Source of the DNA: Neckera pumila
Lineage: Eukaryota; Streptophyta; Bryopsida; Hypnales; Neckeraceae
NCBI GenBank assembly: GCA_963969595.1
Contig: OZ018417.1
Coordinates: forward strand, 18,602,501 to 18,666,500
DNA length: 64,000 bases
Direction: 5' to 3'
The notes under the pieces were generated by a model. That model saw only the letters and a program-made list of their open reading frames with translations, was not told the DNA's origin and did no database searches. This document shows positions 40,464 to 51,005 of this stretch, one piece after another (the stretch's first letter is position 1; the number at the start of each line of letters is the position of its first letter). Position numbers and translations under genes: made by a program.

Positions 40464-41326
40464 TTAACCCTTAAACGTCTTGATCCATTGTGAAATGGTC
40501 AAACTTCCTCTCTGAGCTGAATTTTAGCATTTTAACTTGTGTTAAAAAAAAATCTCATATTTTTATCACTTGAGATTCTAAATTATATATCATTTTGACA
40601 AATTTCAATTTGTTTCTTGAAAAATTGTTGTTGTTATCATTTTTGTTGCAAAAATTGACCATAAACAAGTAAAAACATCAAAAACAATCCAAAAAATTTA
40701 AATTTTTTTCAAGAGTCATAAGTAGCAATAGAGATTAGTGTGAAAAATTTTCAATTGGTTATTTTATTTTTTACACCTTAAATAACCACAACAAATACCT
40801 TGAAGTCAAATTCAACTATCAAATCATATTTATCTTTTTATTTAATAGATGAATAAAGTTTTGATATTTTTTGCTAGTAGAAACATTAATTTTATATTTA
40901 TATATTTTTTTTCAATAATTTTGATGGAAAAATCAAATTATTGTGATTTTTTAAAGCTAAAGGTGGAAATCAAATTATATAAATTATAATATATATTACA
41001 AAAATCTGTAATTTTTACCATAAATGAAAGATCAAATGAGAAACATAATTCTATAATTCAAATCTAAAGTAGATTTTTTTAAAAGAAATTATGAATGAAA
41101 AACACACCATACTGTGTTATTTGGATTCTAACACATGGAACTTTCAATTGGAACAACTCTCTCAATTTTTGACATTTTTCAAAAGTTTGAAATAGAATAG
41201 AAACAAAACTTGTCAAGCTCCATTTTCTTAGTTTAAATCAAGTTCTAGAAATCATTATTTTGAAAGTTACAATCGAAGTTGACCAAGGCGCATCCACTTT
41301 TTGATGCGTGGACCTTTAAGGGTTAA
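40464..41326. mobile_element. TTAA-flanked piggyBac-like element (855 bp)
   Basis: Element 40468-41322, TTAA on both sides, ends CCCTTAAACGTC and GACCTTTAAGGG. It ends about 120 bp beyond the 3' end of the tentative minus-strand gene. Confidence 0.6.
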
Positions 41327-41444
41327 CTGAAAATCCCCTAACTCCATGAACATGGTATGTAAGTACTGGAGTATGGGCATATGAAAAAATTCTTAGATTC
41401 AAAAAGTAAAATAAAAACCTGATAAACTTTGATCATTATTTTTC

Positions 41445-42751
41445 TTAGTTGAGCTTAAACTCATCTTTTGTTACATATTGAAATTGAGTTAACTCTGATC
41501 CAGCAAGCAGTCCAGATTGATTGTCTCCAAAGAGTTAGGAGTACAGTGTATAATTATTGTTAAGGCTAGGCATCACCATTTCAGTTGCAATTTAAAATAG
41601 GAAACGAAACTCACTTAGTCCGTCTTCTGCAAGTGTTCTCCTGAAGCCGTTTATCAATATACCGACGTTGCGAAGGTGAACATCAAGCTGCAGAAAGTGA
41701 AACACATACACGGTTGTATGGTCAATTTCGTTAAAATGGCGGCATTCCATTACAATGGCACGTTACTTCAGTTCAGAACGGCCGTTCTGAAATCTATATT
41801 TTTCATACATTCTAAAATCTATACCAATCCTAGATTTTTAAGAACAATCGGTCTGACATCTATATGATTCCTAGATGCTTGAAATCTGCAACAGTCTTAG
41901 ATGTTTGCAATCTATACCTGTTCTAGATGTTCAGAGCAGGCGGTCTGAAAAAATGGCACAAGGAATATGGCACATGGAAAGGAAAATATGGCACTGGGAA
42001 TACCACCATTTTAAGGAAATTGGCCATTTGTCCTCAAATCAGTTCATCACGCACTAGTTAAAGCGGATGAAGAGCTTGTTTGGATATTTCAGTTGTACAC
42101 ACTAGCTACCCCACATGGACTCAACTACTCTATGATTAGTGTTACCCTTCGAGCCTCCTTTCAGAGGTAGACTACGAGTCAAAGTGGAAGGATAAACCGA
42201 GCTCAAATTTGAAACAAACAAAACGTCATATGTGTATGTTCATGAACTGAAATGCCAAAATTTCAAGAAATTGGCAGTTTTTAGACGCCCATCGATATCT
42301 AAAATCTTAATTCCATAGCGGTCCTGATTTTGGACTCGCTGTAACACTCCGTTTCAACTAATACGACCATAACCAAAAAAACTAATCGAAAGGTTCACTT
42401 ACTATCTCATTTGGCAACTCCTCTCTGTCTGAAAGTCTATCGGCGGCAGCTGTGGTCGAGTCGCCGTTGTCAAAAATCTGTCGGCATGCAAATTAATGTA
42501 TACTTGTAATTAATGCATTTCAAGGCGCCAATCAGTGAACCCAATTGATTTACGCGTTACAAATACTGTATTCTGATTCAGCAACTGTACCAGAAATCAT
42601 CCTACTAGCGAGCGATCTAGGCAGGGAATTCACAGGATATACTAATTAATACCTCATTTAGAGTAACAAGGCATTTCCCAGTTGTGGTTTTGGACTTGCA
42701 ATTGGGGTGTCGGCAGGATTTGCTGGATGATGACGGCGTCTCCTGTGACAT
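41445..42751 (-). CDS. Tentative small gene of unknown function, 4 exons
   Basis: I do not recognise this product. On the minus strand three short open segments are bounded by good splice sites and join in phase: 42751-42653 (ATG, MSQETPSSSSKSC..., donor GTATTA), 42477-42403 (acceptor CAG, donor GTAAGT) and 41687-41615 (acceptor CTGCAG, donor GTGAGT). A last exon ends at TAA 41447-41445 and starts at 41524 or 41494; both acceptors keep the frame, giving about 108 or 98 residues. The first exon has a Cys/His cluster (CRHPNCKSKTTTGKC) that could bind zinc. An acceptor lies at 42801-42802, and TAG is in frame upstream of the ATG, which supports that start. A MITE (41718-42027) lies in the third intron and a palindromic MITE (42846-43001) just upstream. 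Exons this short can arise by chance. Confidence 0.4.
41718..42027. mobile_element. MITE, GGTCAATTTCGTTAAAATGG family
   Basis: Ends TGGTCAATTTCGTTAAAATGG and CCATTTTAAGGAAATTGGCCA; interior with GAAATCTATA..CTAGAT units and TATGGCAC repeats. Lies in a putative intron, 31 bp from an acceptor. Confidence 0.58.
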
Positions 42752-42845
42752 CTTCGAGCGCTGGTTCAATTCTGCACCTGCTCCGTTGATGGCCTAAAAT
42801 CTGCAACAGAAGTCACTGACTAATATAAGTGACTGAGTTTCTTCA

Positions 42846-43001
42846 CACAGGGAGAACGGGGAGGCGTTACCCTCCCCGGTGTTTATTTGCACAGTGAAGC
42901 TTCACCCCCCTTGACTTTCCGTTTATAGAAAGTCAAGGGGGGTGAAGCTTCACTGGGCAAATAAACACCGGGGAGGGTAACGCCTCTCCGTTCTCCCTGT
43001 G
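42846..43001. mobile_element. Palindromic MITE, 156 bp
   Basis: Almost perfect palindrome with ends CACAGGGAGAACGGGGAGGC and GCCTCTCCGTTCTCCCTGTG, flanked by TCA on both sides (42843-42845, 43002-43004). Shares its terminal ~25 bases with 37181-37345. CAC ends and a 3-bp duplication suggest a CACTA-type origin. It lies just upstream of the tentative minus-strand gene. Confidence 0.72.
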
Positions 43002-43425
43002 TCAGTGGCTAGGATGCATAATTATACATATAGACCGACAAACTGCTAATAAATCCAGTAGTGAGCTAGAAAACCCGTGAAACTTTGAACAAATCCAATC
43101 AACCGAAGCTGGAGAAGGGAAAAAAGTAGAACAAGACCAACTGTCGTCAATATATCTCGTTAAATTGGCATGATACTGGGCGCCAAAGATCGTGACATTC
43201 ATCTACACAATGCTCTGAAACCTAAAATTAAACCTACTGTTACGGATCGATTTCCGATTGGAACTGGGCGAAGCTATGGAATCCCGTCTATTTAACGTAA
43301 TTGCCGTGAGCTAGCAACTTCAATCCGAAAGAGTCGCCTCCAGATCGAGTCACCCATCCAGAATCGGTCACGGCTCCGCCTACAGACACAATTGCAATAC
43401 ATGAAAGGTGGGCAAGCAACGTTCG

Positions 43426-44091
43426 TTACGTTAACCGTCCAAACTCAGTAAGTTCCTCGATCGTGGATTGATGATCGACAGATCCGGCACTCAGGCAATC
43501 GATCAATACATGTCCTTCGTGGAGAAGTCGAAAGCTCTGCACATATTTCGTTAAATTGGTGGTTTTTTGCAATACTTTTGCCACCCTCACTGGCGGTATT
43601 CCAATACTGTGGCTTCTTGGCGGTATTCCAGTACTTTGGCACCTTCCAGCTAGAACGTGCATTTTGAAATCTGAATCCATACTTGTCCTAGATGTTGGTT
43701 CTGATGCGAATTTAACATTATTCTGCCGTAACAGCAGCCTGTGAATTCCATTCCCTGGAGATCAGTGCACGCAAGTGCCGACGTACACCATGCAAGCAGG
43801 CAATTGACAAAACTGTCGAGCTGAAAAAAGTATGTCAAACCTGCGTACGTTGCCGCGAAGACTCTTTCACAATTCGCCTATTTGTAAAAGTGGGTCCAAG
43901 TAGATAGATTCAGGGCTTTTGAATACTGTCCGGACTAGGTAGGGAGTCTTTCTTTCAACATTCCAAGGCGGGACTGTAAGTCTGGAACTTGTAATCTTTA
44001 GTACTGGACTACTGGTGAAGGAAAGGTAGAAGTAACTTACATCTGAAGCCGTTTGTTGAATCTGCTGTGAACTGATCAGCTGAGAGTCAGA
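43426..44091 (-). other. Exon-like segments upstream of the tentative gene
   Basis: Three minus-strand segments look like exons. 44091-44041 is 51 bases, phase 0, with acceptor TTTTCAG and donor GTAAGT (SDSQLISSQQIQQTASD). About 43820-43740 follows TTTTTTCAG and is open. About 43540-43436 follows GTGCAG, is open and ends in TAA. A MITE-like sequence (43544 to about 43710) sits between the last two. They could be leader exons of the gene at 42751-41445, a separate small gene or chance. No product is recognised. Confidence 0.25.
43544..43710. mobile_element. Partial MITE, GGTCAATTTCGTTAAAATGG family
   Basis: Left end ATTTCGTTAAATTGGTGG, two GGCGGTATTCCA..ACT units, and a CCTAGATGTT unit at the right. 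The right terminus is decayed. It sits between two exon-like segments. Confidence 0.4.
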
Positions 44092-44509
44092 CTGAAAATA
44101 ACAATTAAGGTAGGAGGTCCTTAAATCAACCAGGTTCTAAATGCGTTTCTTATCTAGGAATGAGTTATTAGAAGAATTATGGGACCTCTAGAGGGCTGCT
44201 CCAAAGTGACCATCCAGTCTATTAAAATGCAGGTAGGTTTTCTATGAAAATTGTCAAAAGTACATAGTCAGATGATGTGAATTTTGCAAAACTAGTAAGA
44301 GTAAGAGCAAGCCTGTCGACAAACTTCCACAATAAAAAAAGCCAATACATGCTGACCATCATTTGTTCTTGGTTCACTATTGGAATAACTCCAGATTTCA
44401 AAAAAGAAAAAGGCCCATATTAAACAAGGTTTTTAATTAAAAATTAAAAAACCAAATTATCCAATCAAATCTAATTAAATAATTTTAAGTGGCTTTTGAA
44501 TTTGTGTGT

Positions 44510-45155
44510 TTCAAGATGAAAATAGGAACCTCTTTATAGAAGTGGGGTAATGGTAAGTAGAACAATGCATGTGGAATATGTAAATTAGGATGAATAGGAG
44601 CTCCACCGCTCATAGTAAGTGAAAAAAATAAATTGTTTTAAAAAGTAGAATTTCGGGCTTCATTTAGGCATAGTAAAATAACTTTACTGAAAAAACTTTG
44701 GACAAACAAAAATTGGAGAATCAAGCTAAGTTTCATACCCAAAAATCCTTTTGAGAATTCAAGTCTCAAATCAAAAGTTATGGACTAAATTCAAACTGGA
44801 TGTTTGAAGGAACATTTTTTTGACATTTTTTTTGACATTTTTTTTGACATCTTTAAACATCTGGTCTGAATTTTGTTCATAACTTTTGATTTCAGACTTG
44901 ACATCTCAAAAGGATTTTTGGGTATGAAACTTAGCTTGATTCTCCAATTTTTCTTTGTCCTAAGTTTTTTCAATAAAGTTATTTTACTATGCCTAAATGA
45001 GGCCCAAAATTCTGCTTTTAATACAATTTCTTTTTTTCACTTAACTATGAACGGTGGAGCTCCTACTCATCTTAATTTACAAATCCCACATGCATTATTC
45101 TACCTACCACTACCCTACTTCTATAAAGAGGTTCCAATTTTCATCTTAAAACACT
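44510..45155. repeat. Fold-back element, centre near 44840
   Basis: Longer member of the family at 27.4 kb, with arms of about 320 bp, from GAACCTCTTTATAGAAGTGG on the left to its complement near 45120-45140. The centre holds three tandem TTTTTTTTGACA units. Confidence 0.7.
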
Positions 45156-45159
45156 TCAA

Positions 45160-45505
45160 TTGTCCACAAAACTTTTGTAGACTTTCAACTTACATCTTTA
45201 ACATAAAAAATTTTAAATTCAAAGTTTGTAGTGCAAAAAACTTCCACAAATGGCAGTCAAAGTCATCTGAAATTGCAGGATAATGTTCAAAAAAACTTTC
45301 TTTTTCAACTTTGAATGCTAATATCTCCAATCTATATGGTCAAACTTCATGAAATTTTTACCACACGATCTTTGACAAGTGAAGTACAAGATCCTACGGT
45401 TAGATTCTAAAAATATGTTTTTTTTGTGTTATTGGGTGAACGCAGCCAAAATGGCAGTTTTGAGTGGTTTCTGATTGAAAAATGGCCTTGGGACTTTGGG
45501 GAGAA
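45160..45505. mobile_element. Piggybac-like right part
   Basis: Interior blocks shared with the 53.7 and 55.0-kb copies (AAGTCATCTGAAATTGCAGG) and a degenerate right end GGCCTTGGGACTTTGGGG. Directly follows the fold-back element at 44.5-45.2 kb. Confidence 0.35.
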
Positions 45506-45767
45506 ATTGATCAAGGTTTTGGTGCTTTAATACATTTTAGCCCTGATTATTAAACACTTTTGACTTGGATTTTCAGCCACTGACAAGAATCCGACATTGG
45601 GATTGAAGGTGAACGGGAATAGTGGAAAAGAAATTAGTTAAGCAAAAAAAACATTGTTTATTGGATCCTCAAAGGGCTGTGGAGCAGCCCTCTAGAGGCC
45701 TCAAATTTTCTCTAATGTGACATGATTCTTGAAATATGTAGTATTGTCATTGATGAGGTAGGTAGAC

Positions 45768-46424
45768 TTAACTCCTAAAATGCTCGAGGCCTTTTCTGAG
45801 CTTTTAGGAAGTTGTTCTAAATTGAACAAAAAGATAACATTTTGATAAGTTGTATCAATTTTTTTTTAATTTTGACTGCATAAACAAATTCAAATTATAC
45901 ATGTAAGTGATCACATAGGAAAAGAAAACACAACAATATCACTTATAGATTTTAATGTTTGATCATGGGTGTGTTAAAATTATAAAAGTGATTTGAAGTC
46001 TTTTAATCCTCTTTTCAAATGTCAAATCTAAAAATGTGGTCACCAAAAAAATATGAGGTTAAAGGGCCTAACCTGCATTTAACCCCAATCCATTTATAGC
46101 TTCTCAAAACCTACTCTATAATTTTTCTTAAATGAATTTCTAATGTGATTTTTTTCCAAAATCTAGTGTATTTGAAACTCCTTTCCAAGAGCCCTTAATA
46201 CTACATAAAGTCAAGATTGCAATGGACACCCTTGCTCAAAATCTTAAATAGAAAAATCATAATCATTCATTTTCAAAATTGGATTTTTGATACTAAAACT
46301 AGACTTCAATTTAAAGAATTTTTCAAAAATATAAACTATAAGAAAAAGGAACTTGGTTGGATTTTATTAAACTTCAAAGTATTGTCGACACCAAAATTTG
46401 GTGCCTCGGGCATTTAGGGGTTAA
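45768..46424. mobile_element. TTAA-flanked piggyBac-like element (649 bp)
   Basis: Element 45772-46420, TTAA on both sides, ends CTCCTAAAATGCTCGAGGCC and GCCTCGGGCATTTAGGGG, which pair over about 20 bases. Its interior differs from the 28-kb type, suggesting a second subfamily. Confidence 0.58.
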
Positions 46425-47015
46425 ATGGGCAATTTGTGGACCTCCTACTTTAGAGAGTTTTTGTAATTTCTGTGCACTCCGTTTATAATTTGTCTACATT
46501 CATTAAATTAAAGGGATTTTATAATTTCTGTATACTCCAGACTTGAAGAAACCTTCAAATGAAACTCTTAGGTCAAGGTGAGATTATAAGTATTGCATAT
46601 ATATAATATGGAGGAATTCATTGCTCCCTACACTTGCATGAATACTCTATTGTATGCAGTATTAGCACTTGGTTGAAATATAAAGATATGTTTGCACTTG
46701 ATGATAAAGAGTGTTGTCATTGAGAGACTTAGGACTAAATTTAGACCTACTTTTGGACTGGATTTGCATTGCAAACATCACCTCTAACACCAAGTGCGAA
46801 CATACCTCAAGGTAAGAAAATCAATTGTAGGCAAAAGTATATTAGTGGTGTATATTGAAGTTCTGAATTGTACACCACTAAAATAGTTTTTGCTCCCATT
46901 TGGCCTACATTGGACCTACTTACCTTATTTAAGCTTATTTATATTAGCTTTTAAAAATTTGAAAGTTTATTTTTTACATATTGTTTTTGGAATGTACACT
47001 TTATACAAATCATTA

Positions 47016-47338
47016 GAAGAAAAAAAGCAGCCCTCCAAAGGGCTGCTCCAAATTGACATGGCCAAGCTATTTCAAATTTGGCCTGCAATCTCAAAATGGT
47101 TGCTAGTGAGCAGTCAGCTTGGTTGACTACTCGCCGAAACAATCAGCTTTCATATATTTATTTTTTTAAATTTTAAATTTAAAAAAAAAAAAAAATTCTT
47201 AAGATTAACAAAATACATACATAATTAATTTTTTATTTGCAAAATTGACTTCCTACGCCACTGTTACAACAAAAACTGCTGTGCGGAAATAGGAGAAGTA
47301 AGCATTTTTTCACCCCGTAAAACTAAATTTCGGGGTCC
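47016..47338. mobile_element. CATTAG-type MITE cut by the assembly gap
   Basis: Matches the element at 26657 (GCAGCCCTCCAAAGGGCTGC, CCAAGCTATTTCAAATTTGG and the following AT-rich block) and runs into the N run, so the right end is missing. Confidence 0.45.
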
Positions 47339-47538
47339 NNNNNNNNNNNNNNNNNNNNNNNNNNNNNNNNNNNNNNNNNNNNNNNNNNNNNNNNNNNNNN
47401 NNNNNNNNNNNNNNNNNNNNNNNNNNNNNNNNNNNNNNNNNNNNNNNNNNNNNNNNNNNNNNNNNNNNNNNNNNNNNNNNNNNNNNNNNNNNNNNNNNNN
47501 NNNNNNNNNNNNNNNNNNNNNNNNNNNNNNNNNNNNNN
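47339..47538. other. Assembly gap (200 N)
   Basis: Exactly 200 N, likely a placeholder of conventional size, so the real missing length is unknown. Confidence 0.98.
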
Positions 47539-47660
47539 CTCCCCAATGGCAACTGGCTCTCAGTGGGCTGGGGGTCTGAGGCCCTACCAGGCTCCGAACA
47601 GGCCCCGAAGGCGCTGTCCAGGCTCCGATTCGGCTCCAGGCTCCGCCCAGTTTTGATTTC
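47539..47660. repeat. GC-rich CAGGCTCCG repeat at the gap edge
   Basis: The word CAGGCTCCG or a near copy recurs four to five times (47588-47650). Such a GC-rich short repeat may explain why assembly failed here. Confidence 0.6.
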
Positions 47661-47689
47661 GTTTTTTTTTGTTATTTGAAAACTAAGTT

Positions 47690-49470
47690 GCAATCCTTTC
47701 CTCCCTTCCTAAATACACACAAAAGAAGAGGAGAAGGACTAATTGCATCTTTCAAAGACTAATATTGTCTTTTGGAAGAGAAAAATATAAAAAGGGAAAT
47801 TTTTAGCATAGAAGAAAGTAGGAGGTTAGAATCTCAATTTGCAACATTTCCATTGCAAAAAGAGGCTCAAAACCATAAGAAGTAGAACACTTGGAACTTT
47901 CAAAACCACCTTGAAAATTGAAAGAGATGAAGTGACAATTTAGGAGTTTGAAGAGAATTCAGGGAGGAGATAGGATTAGGTGGAAATTTAGGGAAAACAA
48001 TTAGAACCATCAAAATTTGGATAGAATAATAATTGACCAACACGTTGAAGAGTCATTTATTGTTAGAAGTTGACTTCAATTATTTTATTCCAAGACTAGT
48101 CAACCTTTGGGATATTTAAATAATTGAAGTAGAATAGTACCAAAAGAAAAAGAAGGAGAAGCAATAGAAAGAAAAAGAAATAGGAAAAAATTAGGAAAAA
48201 ATTGTATTAAACATTTATTTTTAAGTGATGAGCAAAATTCCAAAATAGCCCCCGAAGATGGCAGATCGAGAATATCTCAAGGAGCTACCTTACAACACTA
48301 CGGATGAAGGCCAATTTGAGGTAAATTACTAAGCACTTCCCTTTCTTTTTAATTGTTTAGATTAGCAATTCTAAACACTTAGCCGAAGTTGGAGACCAAT
48401 TCAAAGCAACAAACCTAGAATCTTTCTCAAGTTTAGATTTCAAAACTTGTAGATTAGGATTAGAGCTTTCCAAAACCCTCTTACACTTAAGATTTGGAGT
48501 TAAAATGAGTGAGATATGGAGGGTTGAAGTTCATGACCTAATTTGGATGAAAAGTAATTAGAAGATAAACAAGACAAGTTAAATTAGGAAATAATAATTA
48601 GAAGTAACCTAGATCTCAAGAGTAGAATCAAAACTTAATTATCAAATTAGGGTTAGGAATAATCAACGGATGAAGTTTTGAACACCGATTAGCGGTCAAA
48701 CTTCATCCATCAATAACTTTTGATGGGATAAGTGAAATAGTAATTTACCAAAGCTTAGTTAAAAACTCAAGGAACAAGGGTAGAAAGATTTAGGGTGTCT
48801 TAACCTAATCAAAGAAAGAAGTTAGGATTAGGAAGTCAAAGTAAGATCTTGAAATAACCCTGAAGTAACTCTAAAGTGGTTTGAACTTTAAGAAATACTA
48901 CAAATCCTAGGAAGTATTCAAGGATGAAGTTTAGGTCAAGGAACGGATGAAATTGACCTAAAATCATTCATCCAAGTCAAAACTTAGGGTTTGGTTAGGT
49001 CTTGATTGTCTAAGACTAAGGTTCAAATTTCAAAACTAATTGAATTAGGAAACATCACCTAAATCGTAGATGAAGTTTAAATAGCCCCGAAAGGGCTAAA
49101 CTTCATCCGCCCATAACTTTTGCTAGAAGAAGGGGCTAGGGTCGAGTTTATGTTTTTAGAAATGGCATGAGATGTTCTATGACTTATGATAGATAAATTT
49201 AGACTGTAACGAGGTTCGAGTTTAAAACCACCGTGACCTCTTTTGACTTAAGAAGTTATAATAGAAATCATCAAGTAGTTCAAATCTTTGGTTTTTGTGT
49301 ATTGTGGATGTTAGGAATGTAATAAAAGAAGATCTATTGCTTGGAAGGCACAATGGATTGGCGCTAGGCACCCGTAGGTTGTATAAGAATCCACATAAAA
49401 ATAGAGCCCGGTTGTGCTCGCTTATTTACCAAGGGTGGATAAATAAACGCTCACAGCATAGTGGAGTAAC
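47690..49470. other. Unrecognised purine-rich segment with three hairpins
   Basis: About 1.8 kb of purine-rich plus strand, unlike the neighbours. It contains one exon-like piece (48258-48320, ATG followed by 20 codons, then GTAAAT) and three hairpins whose arms include GGATGAAGTTT (48664-48705, 48919-48975, 49068-49110). No retrotransposon domains, long terminal repeats or gene were identified. Confidence 0.35.
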
Positions 49471-49489
49471 TTTTTTTTTTAAATTTGAA

Positions 49490-49910
49490 CTGAAAAAAAG
49501 TTGGAAATCAAAATAAATTTCATCTCCAAAAGTCTGTTTGCAATTTTAAGACTCCAAAAAAAGTTATGAACAAAATTCAAAAAGGATGTTGGAAAATATC
49601 ATAGAAAATGTCCTTTCCAACCCCTCTTAGAACTTTGCCTATAACTTTTGATTGAAATCTTGAAAAATCAAACAAATTTTTGAAGATGAAAATTAGTATA
49701 ATCCTCCACAGTAACTTAGTACAATTTTTTTTGAAAAAAGTTATTTTACACTACCTGAATCGAGTCTAAAATTCTACTTTGAACACAATTTCTCCTTTTG
49801 AATTAACTATGAGTGGTTGAACTCCTATTAAATCTATTTTATATTATCCCACATGGGCTATTTTACCTCCTACCAACCCACTTAAATAAAGATCTTGTCT
49901 TCTTATTTGT
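49490..49910. repeat. Fold-back element, centre near 49610
   Basis: Third member of the family: left AAGTTATGAACAAAATTC, right CTATAACTTTTGATTGAAAT. The right arm extends through the TTAACTATGAGTGGTTGAAC block that the 44.5-kb copy also carries. Arms are less symmetric than in the other two copies. Confidence 0.5.
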
Positions 49911-50179
49911 AAGTTCACAAACTAAGTAACTTTTCATATATTCAAAGAACTTACAATCAATAGTTTCTTCTCTTGCCATAGAATATGTGCATAATTTGGT
50001 GAAAAGAGAAGTTTGTCCCCATTGCCAAATGATGCGTGCAGTGACTAATTGTACAGTATTTTTATTTTTATTTTTATTTTAAAACGAATGCAAATCCAAT
50101 CCAAAAATTGTACAGTACATTTGAATGCATGCATCCTGGTGCTGCAGCAACTTTGCCACAGAAAGTGACACCAGATGCA

Positions 50180-51005
50180 TACATACAAAAGGGTGAAAGA
50201 CAGCTTTCCCTTACTACAAAGACTTTGGTGCAGGGCCTTGAACAAATGGACTCTTGATTTACAGTAAGGTAACTACACCTAAAATTGCACAGTCCTTAAA
50301 AGTGCACAGTGGACATTCTTGCCTAAAATGTACTCCCATTATTCATATGACTCTATGATTGTTTTTAGGTGCACCTATTTTCAGCACTTTGAAAATTCGT
50401 AGTTTATTCACATGGTGTCCAAAAAATGCATTCTAAGAGAATCTAGAATCCTGTTTTGACTACCAATGGGACCCCACAATTTATTTTTCAATATAATAGT
50501 GAAAACCGTGCTGAATTGCTTAACTATGCGATTTAAGGTGCAGTTACCTTAGTCTAAAAATAAGGACCAAAATTCTTCTTGTCCTCAGGACATTTAGTAG
50601 CATGTGTTGATGTTGCCTTGGTTCTATAGTGATGGTGTGCCTCTACATTCTCCACCTGTCTAATTTATCAGTAGTTACTGATGAAGCAATGTTGGGGCGT
50701 GGAATATACCACAGCATCACTGTAGAGCTATTGAATGTTATGCTTGCATACATTTCACATAAATTTCACCATATAAATAAAGAGTGAAAGACAACTTGAC
50801 TTTAATATGAGACTTTGGTGCAAAGCCTTGAACAAATAGACTCTCAATTTATAGCTGTCTTAAAAAGGACCAAAATTCTTCTTGTCCTTGCGTACATTTT
50901 GTTTTTCACCATATAAACAAAGAGTGAAAGACAACTTTCCTTTACTACAAGACTTTGGTGCAGGGCCTTGAATAAATGGACTCTTGATTTACAGCGGTCT
51001 AAGAA
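50180..51005. repeat. Three direct repeats of an ~80-bp unit
   Basis: Units at about 50184-50265, 50782-50856 and 50919-51000 share AGAGTGAAAGACAACTTTCC, GACTTTGGTGCAGGGCCTTG and TGGACTCTTGATTTACAG. GGACCAAAATTCTTCTTGTC is also duplicated (50567, 50867). Confidence 0.55.
50267..50549. mobile_element. MITE with AGGTAACTRCACCTAAA ends
   Basis: Ends AGGTAACTACACCTAAAATT and ATTTAAGGTGCAGTTACCT pair; the flanking TA on each side could be a duplication. A related right end (TTTTAGGTGCAGTTACCTT) lies at 36652-36670 with an inverted partner region from about 36545. Confidence 0.55.

Noticed and set aside
44873..45283. 136-codon plus-strand frame
   Set aside because: It lies in the right arm of a fold-back repeat and continues into a transposon remnant; no protein features.
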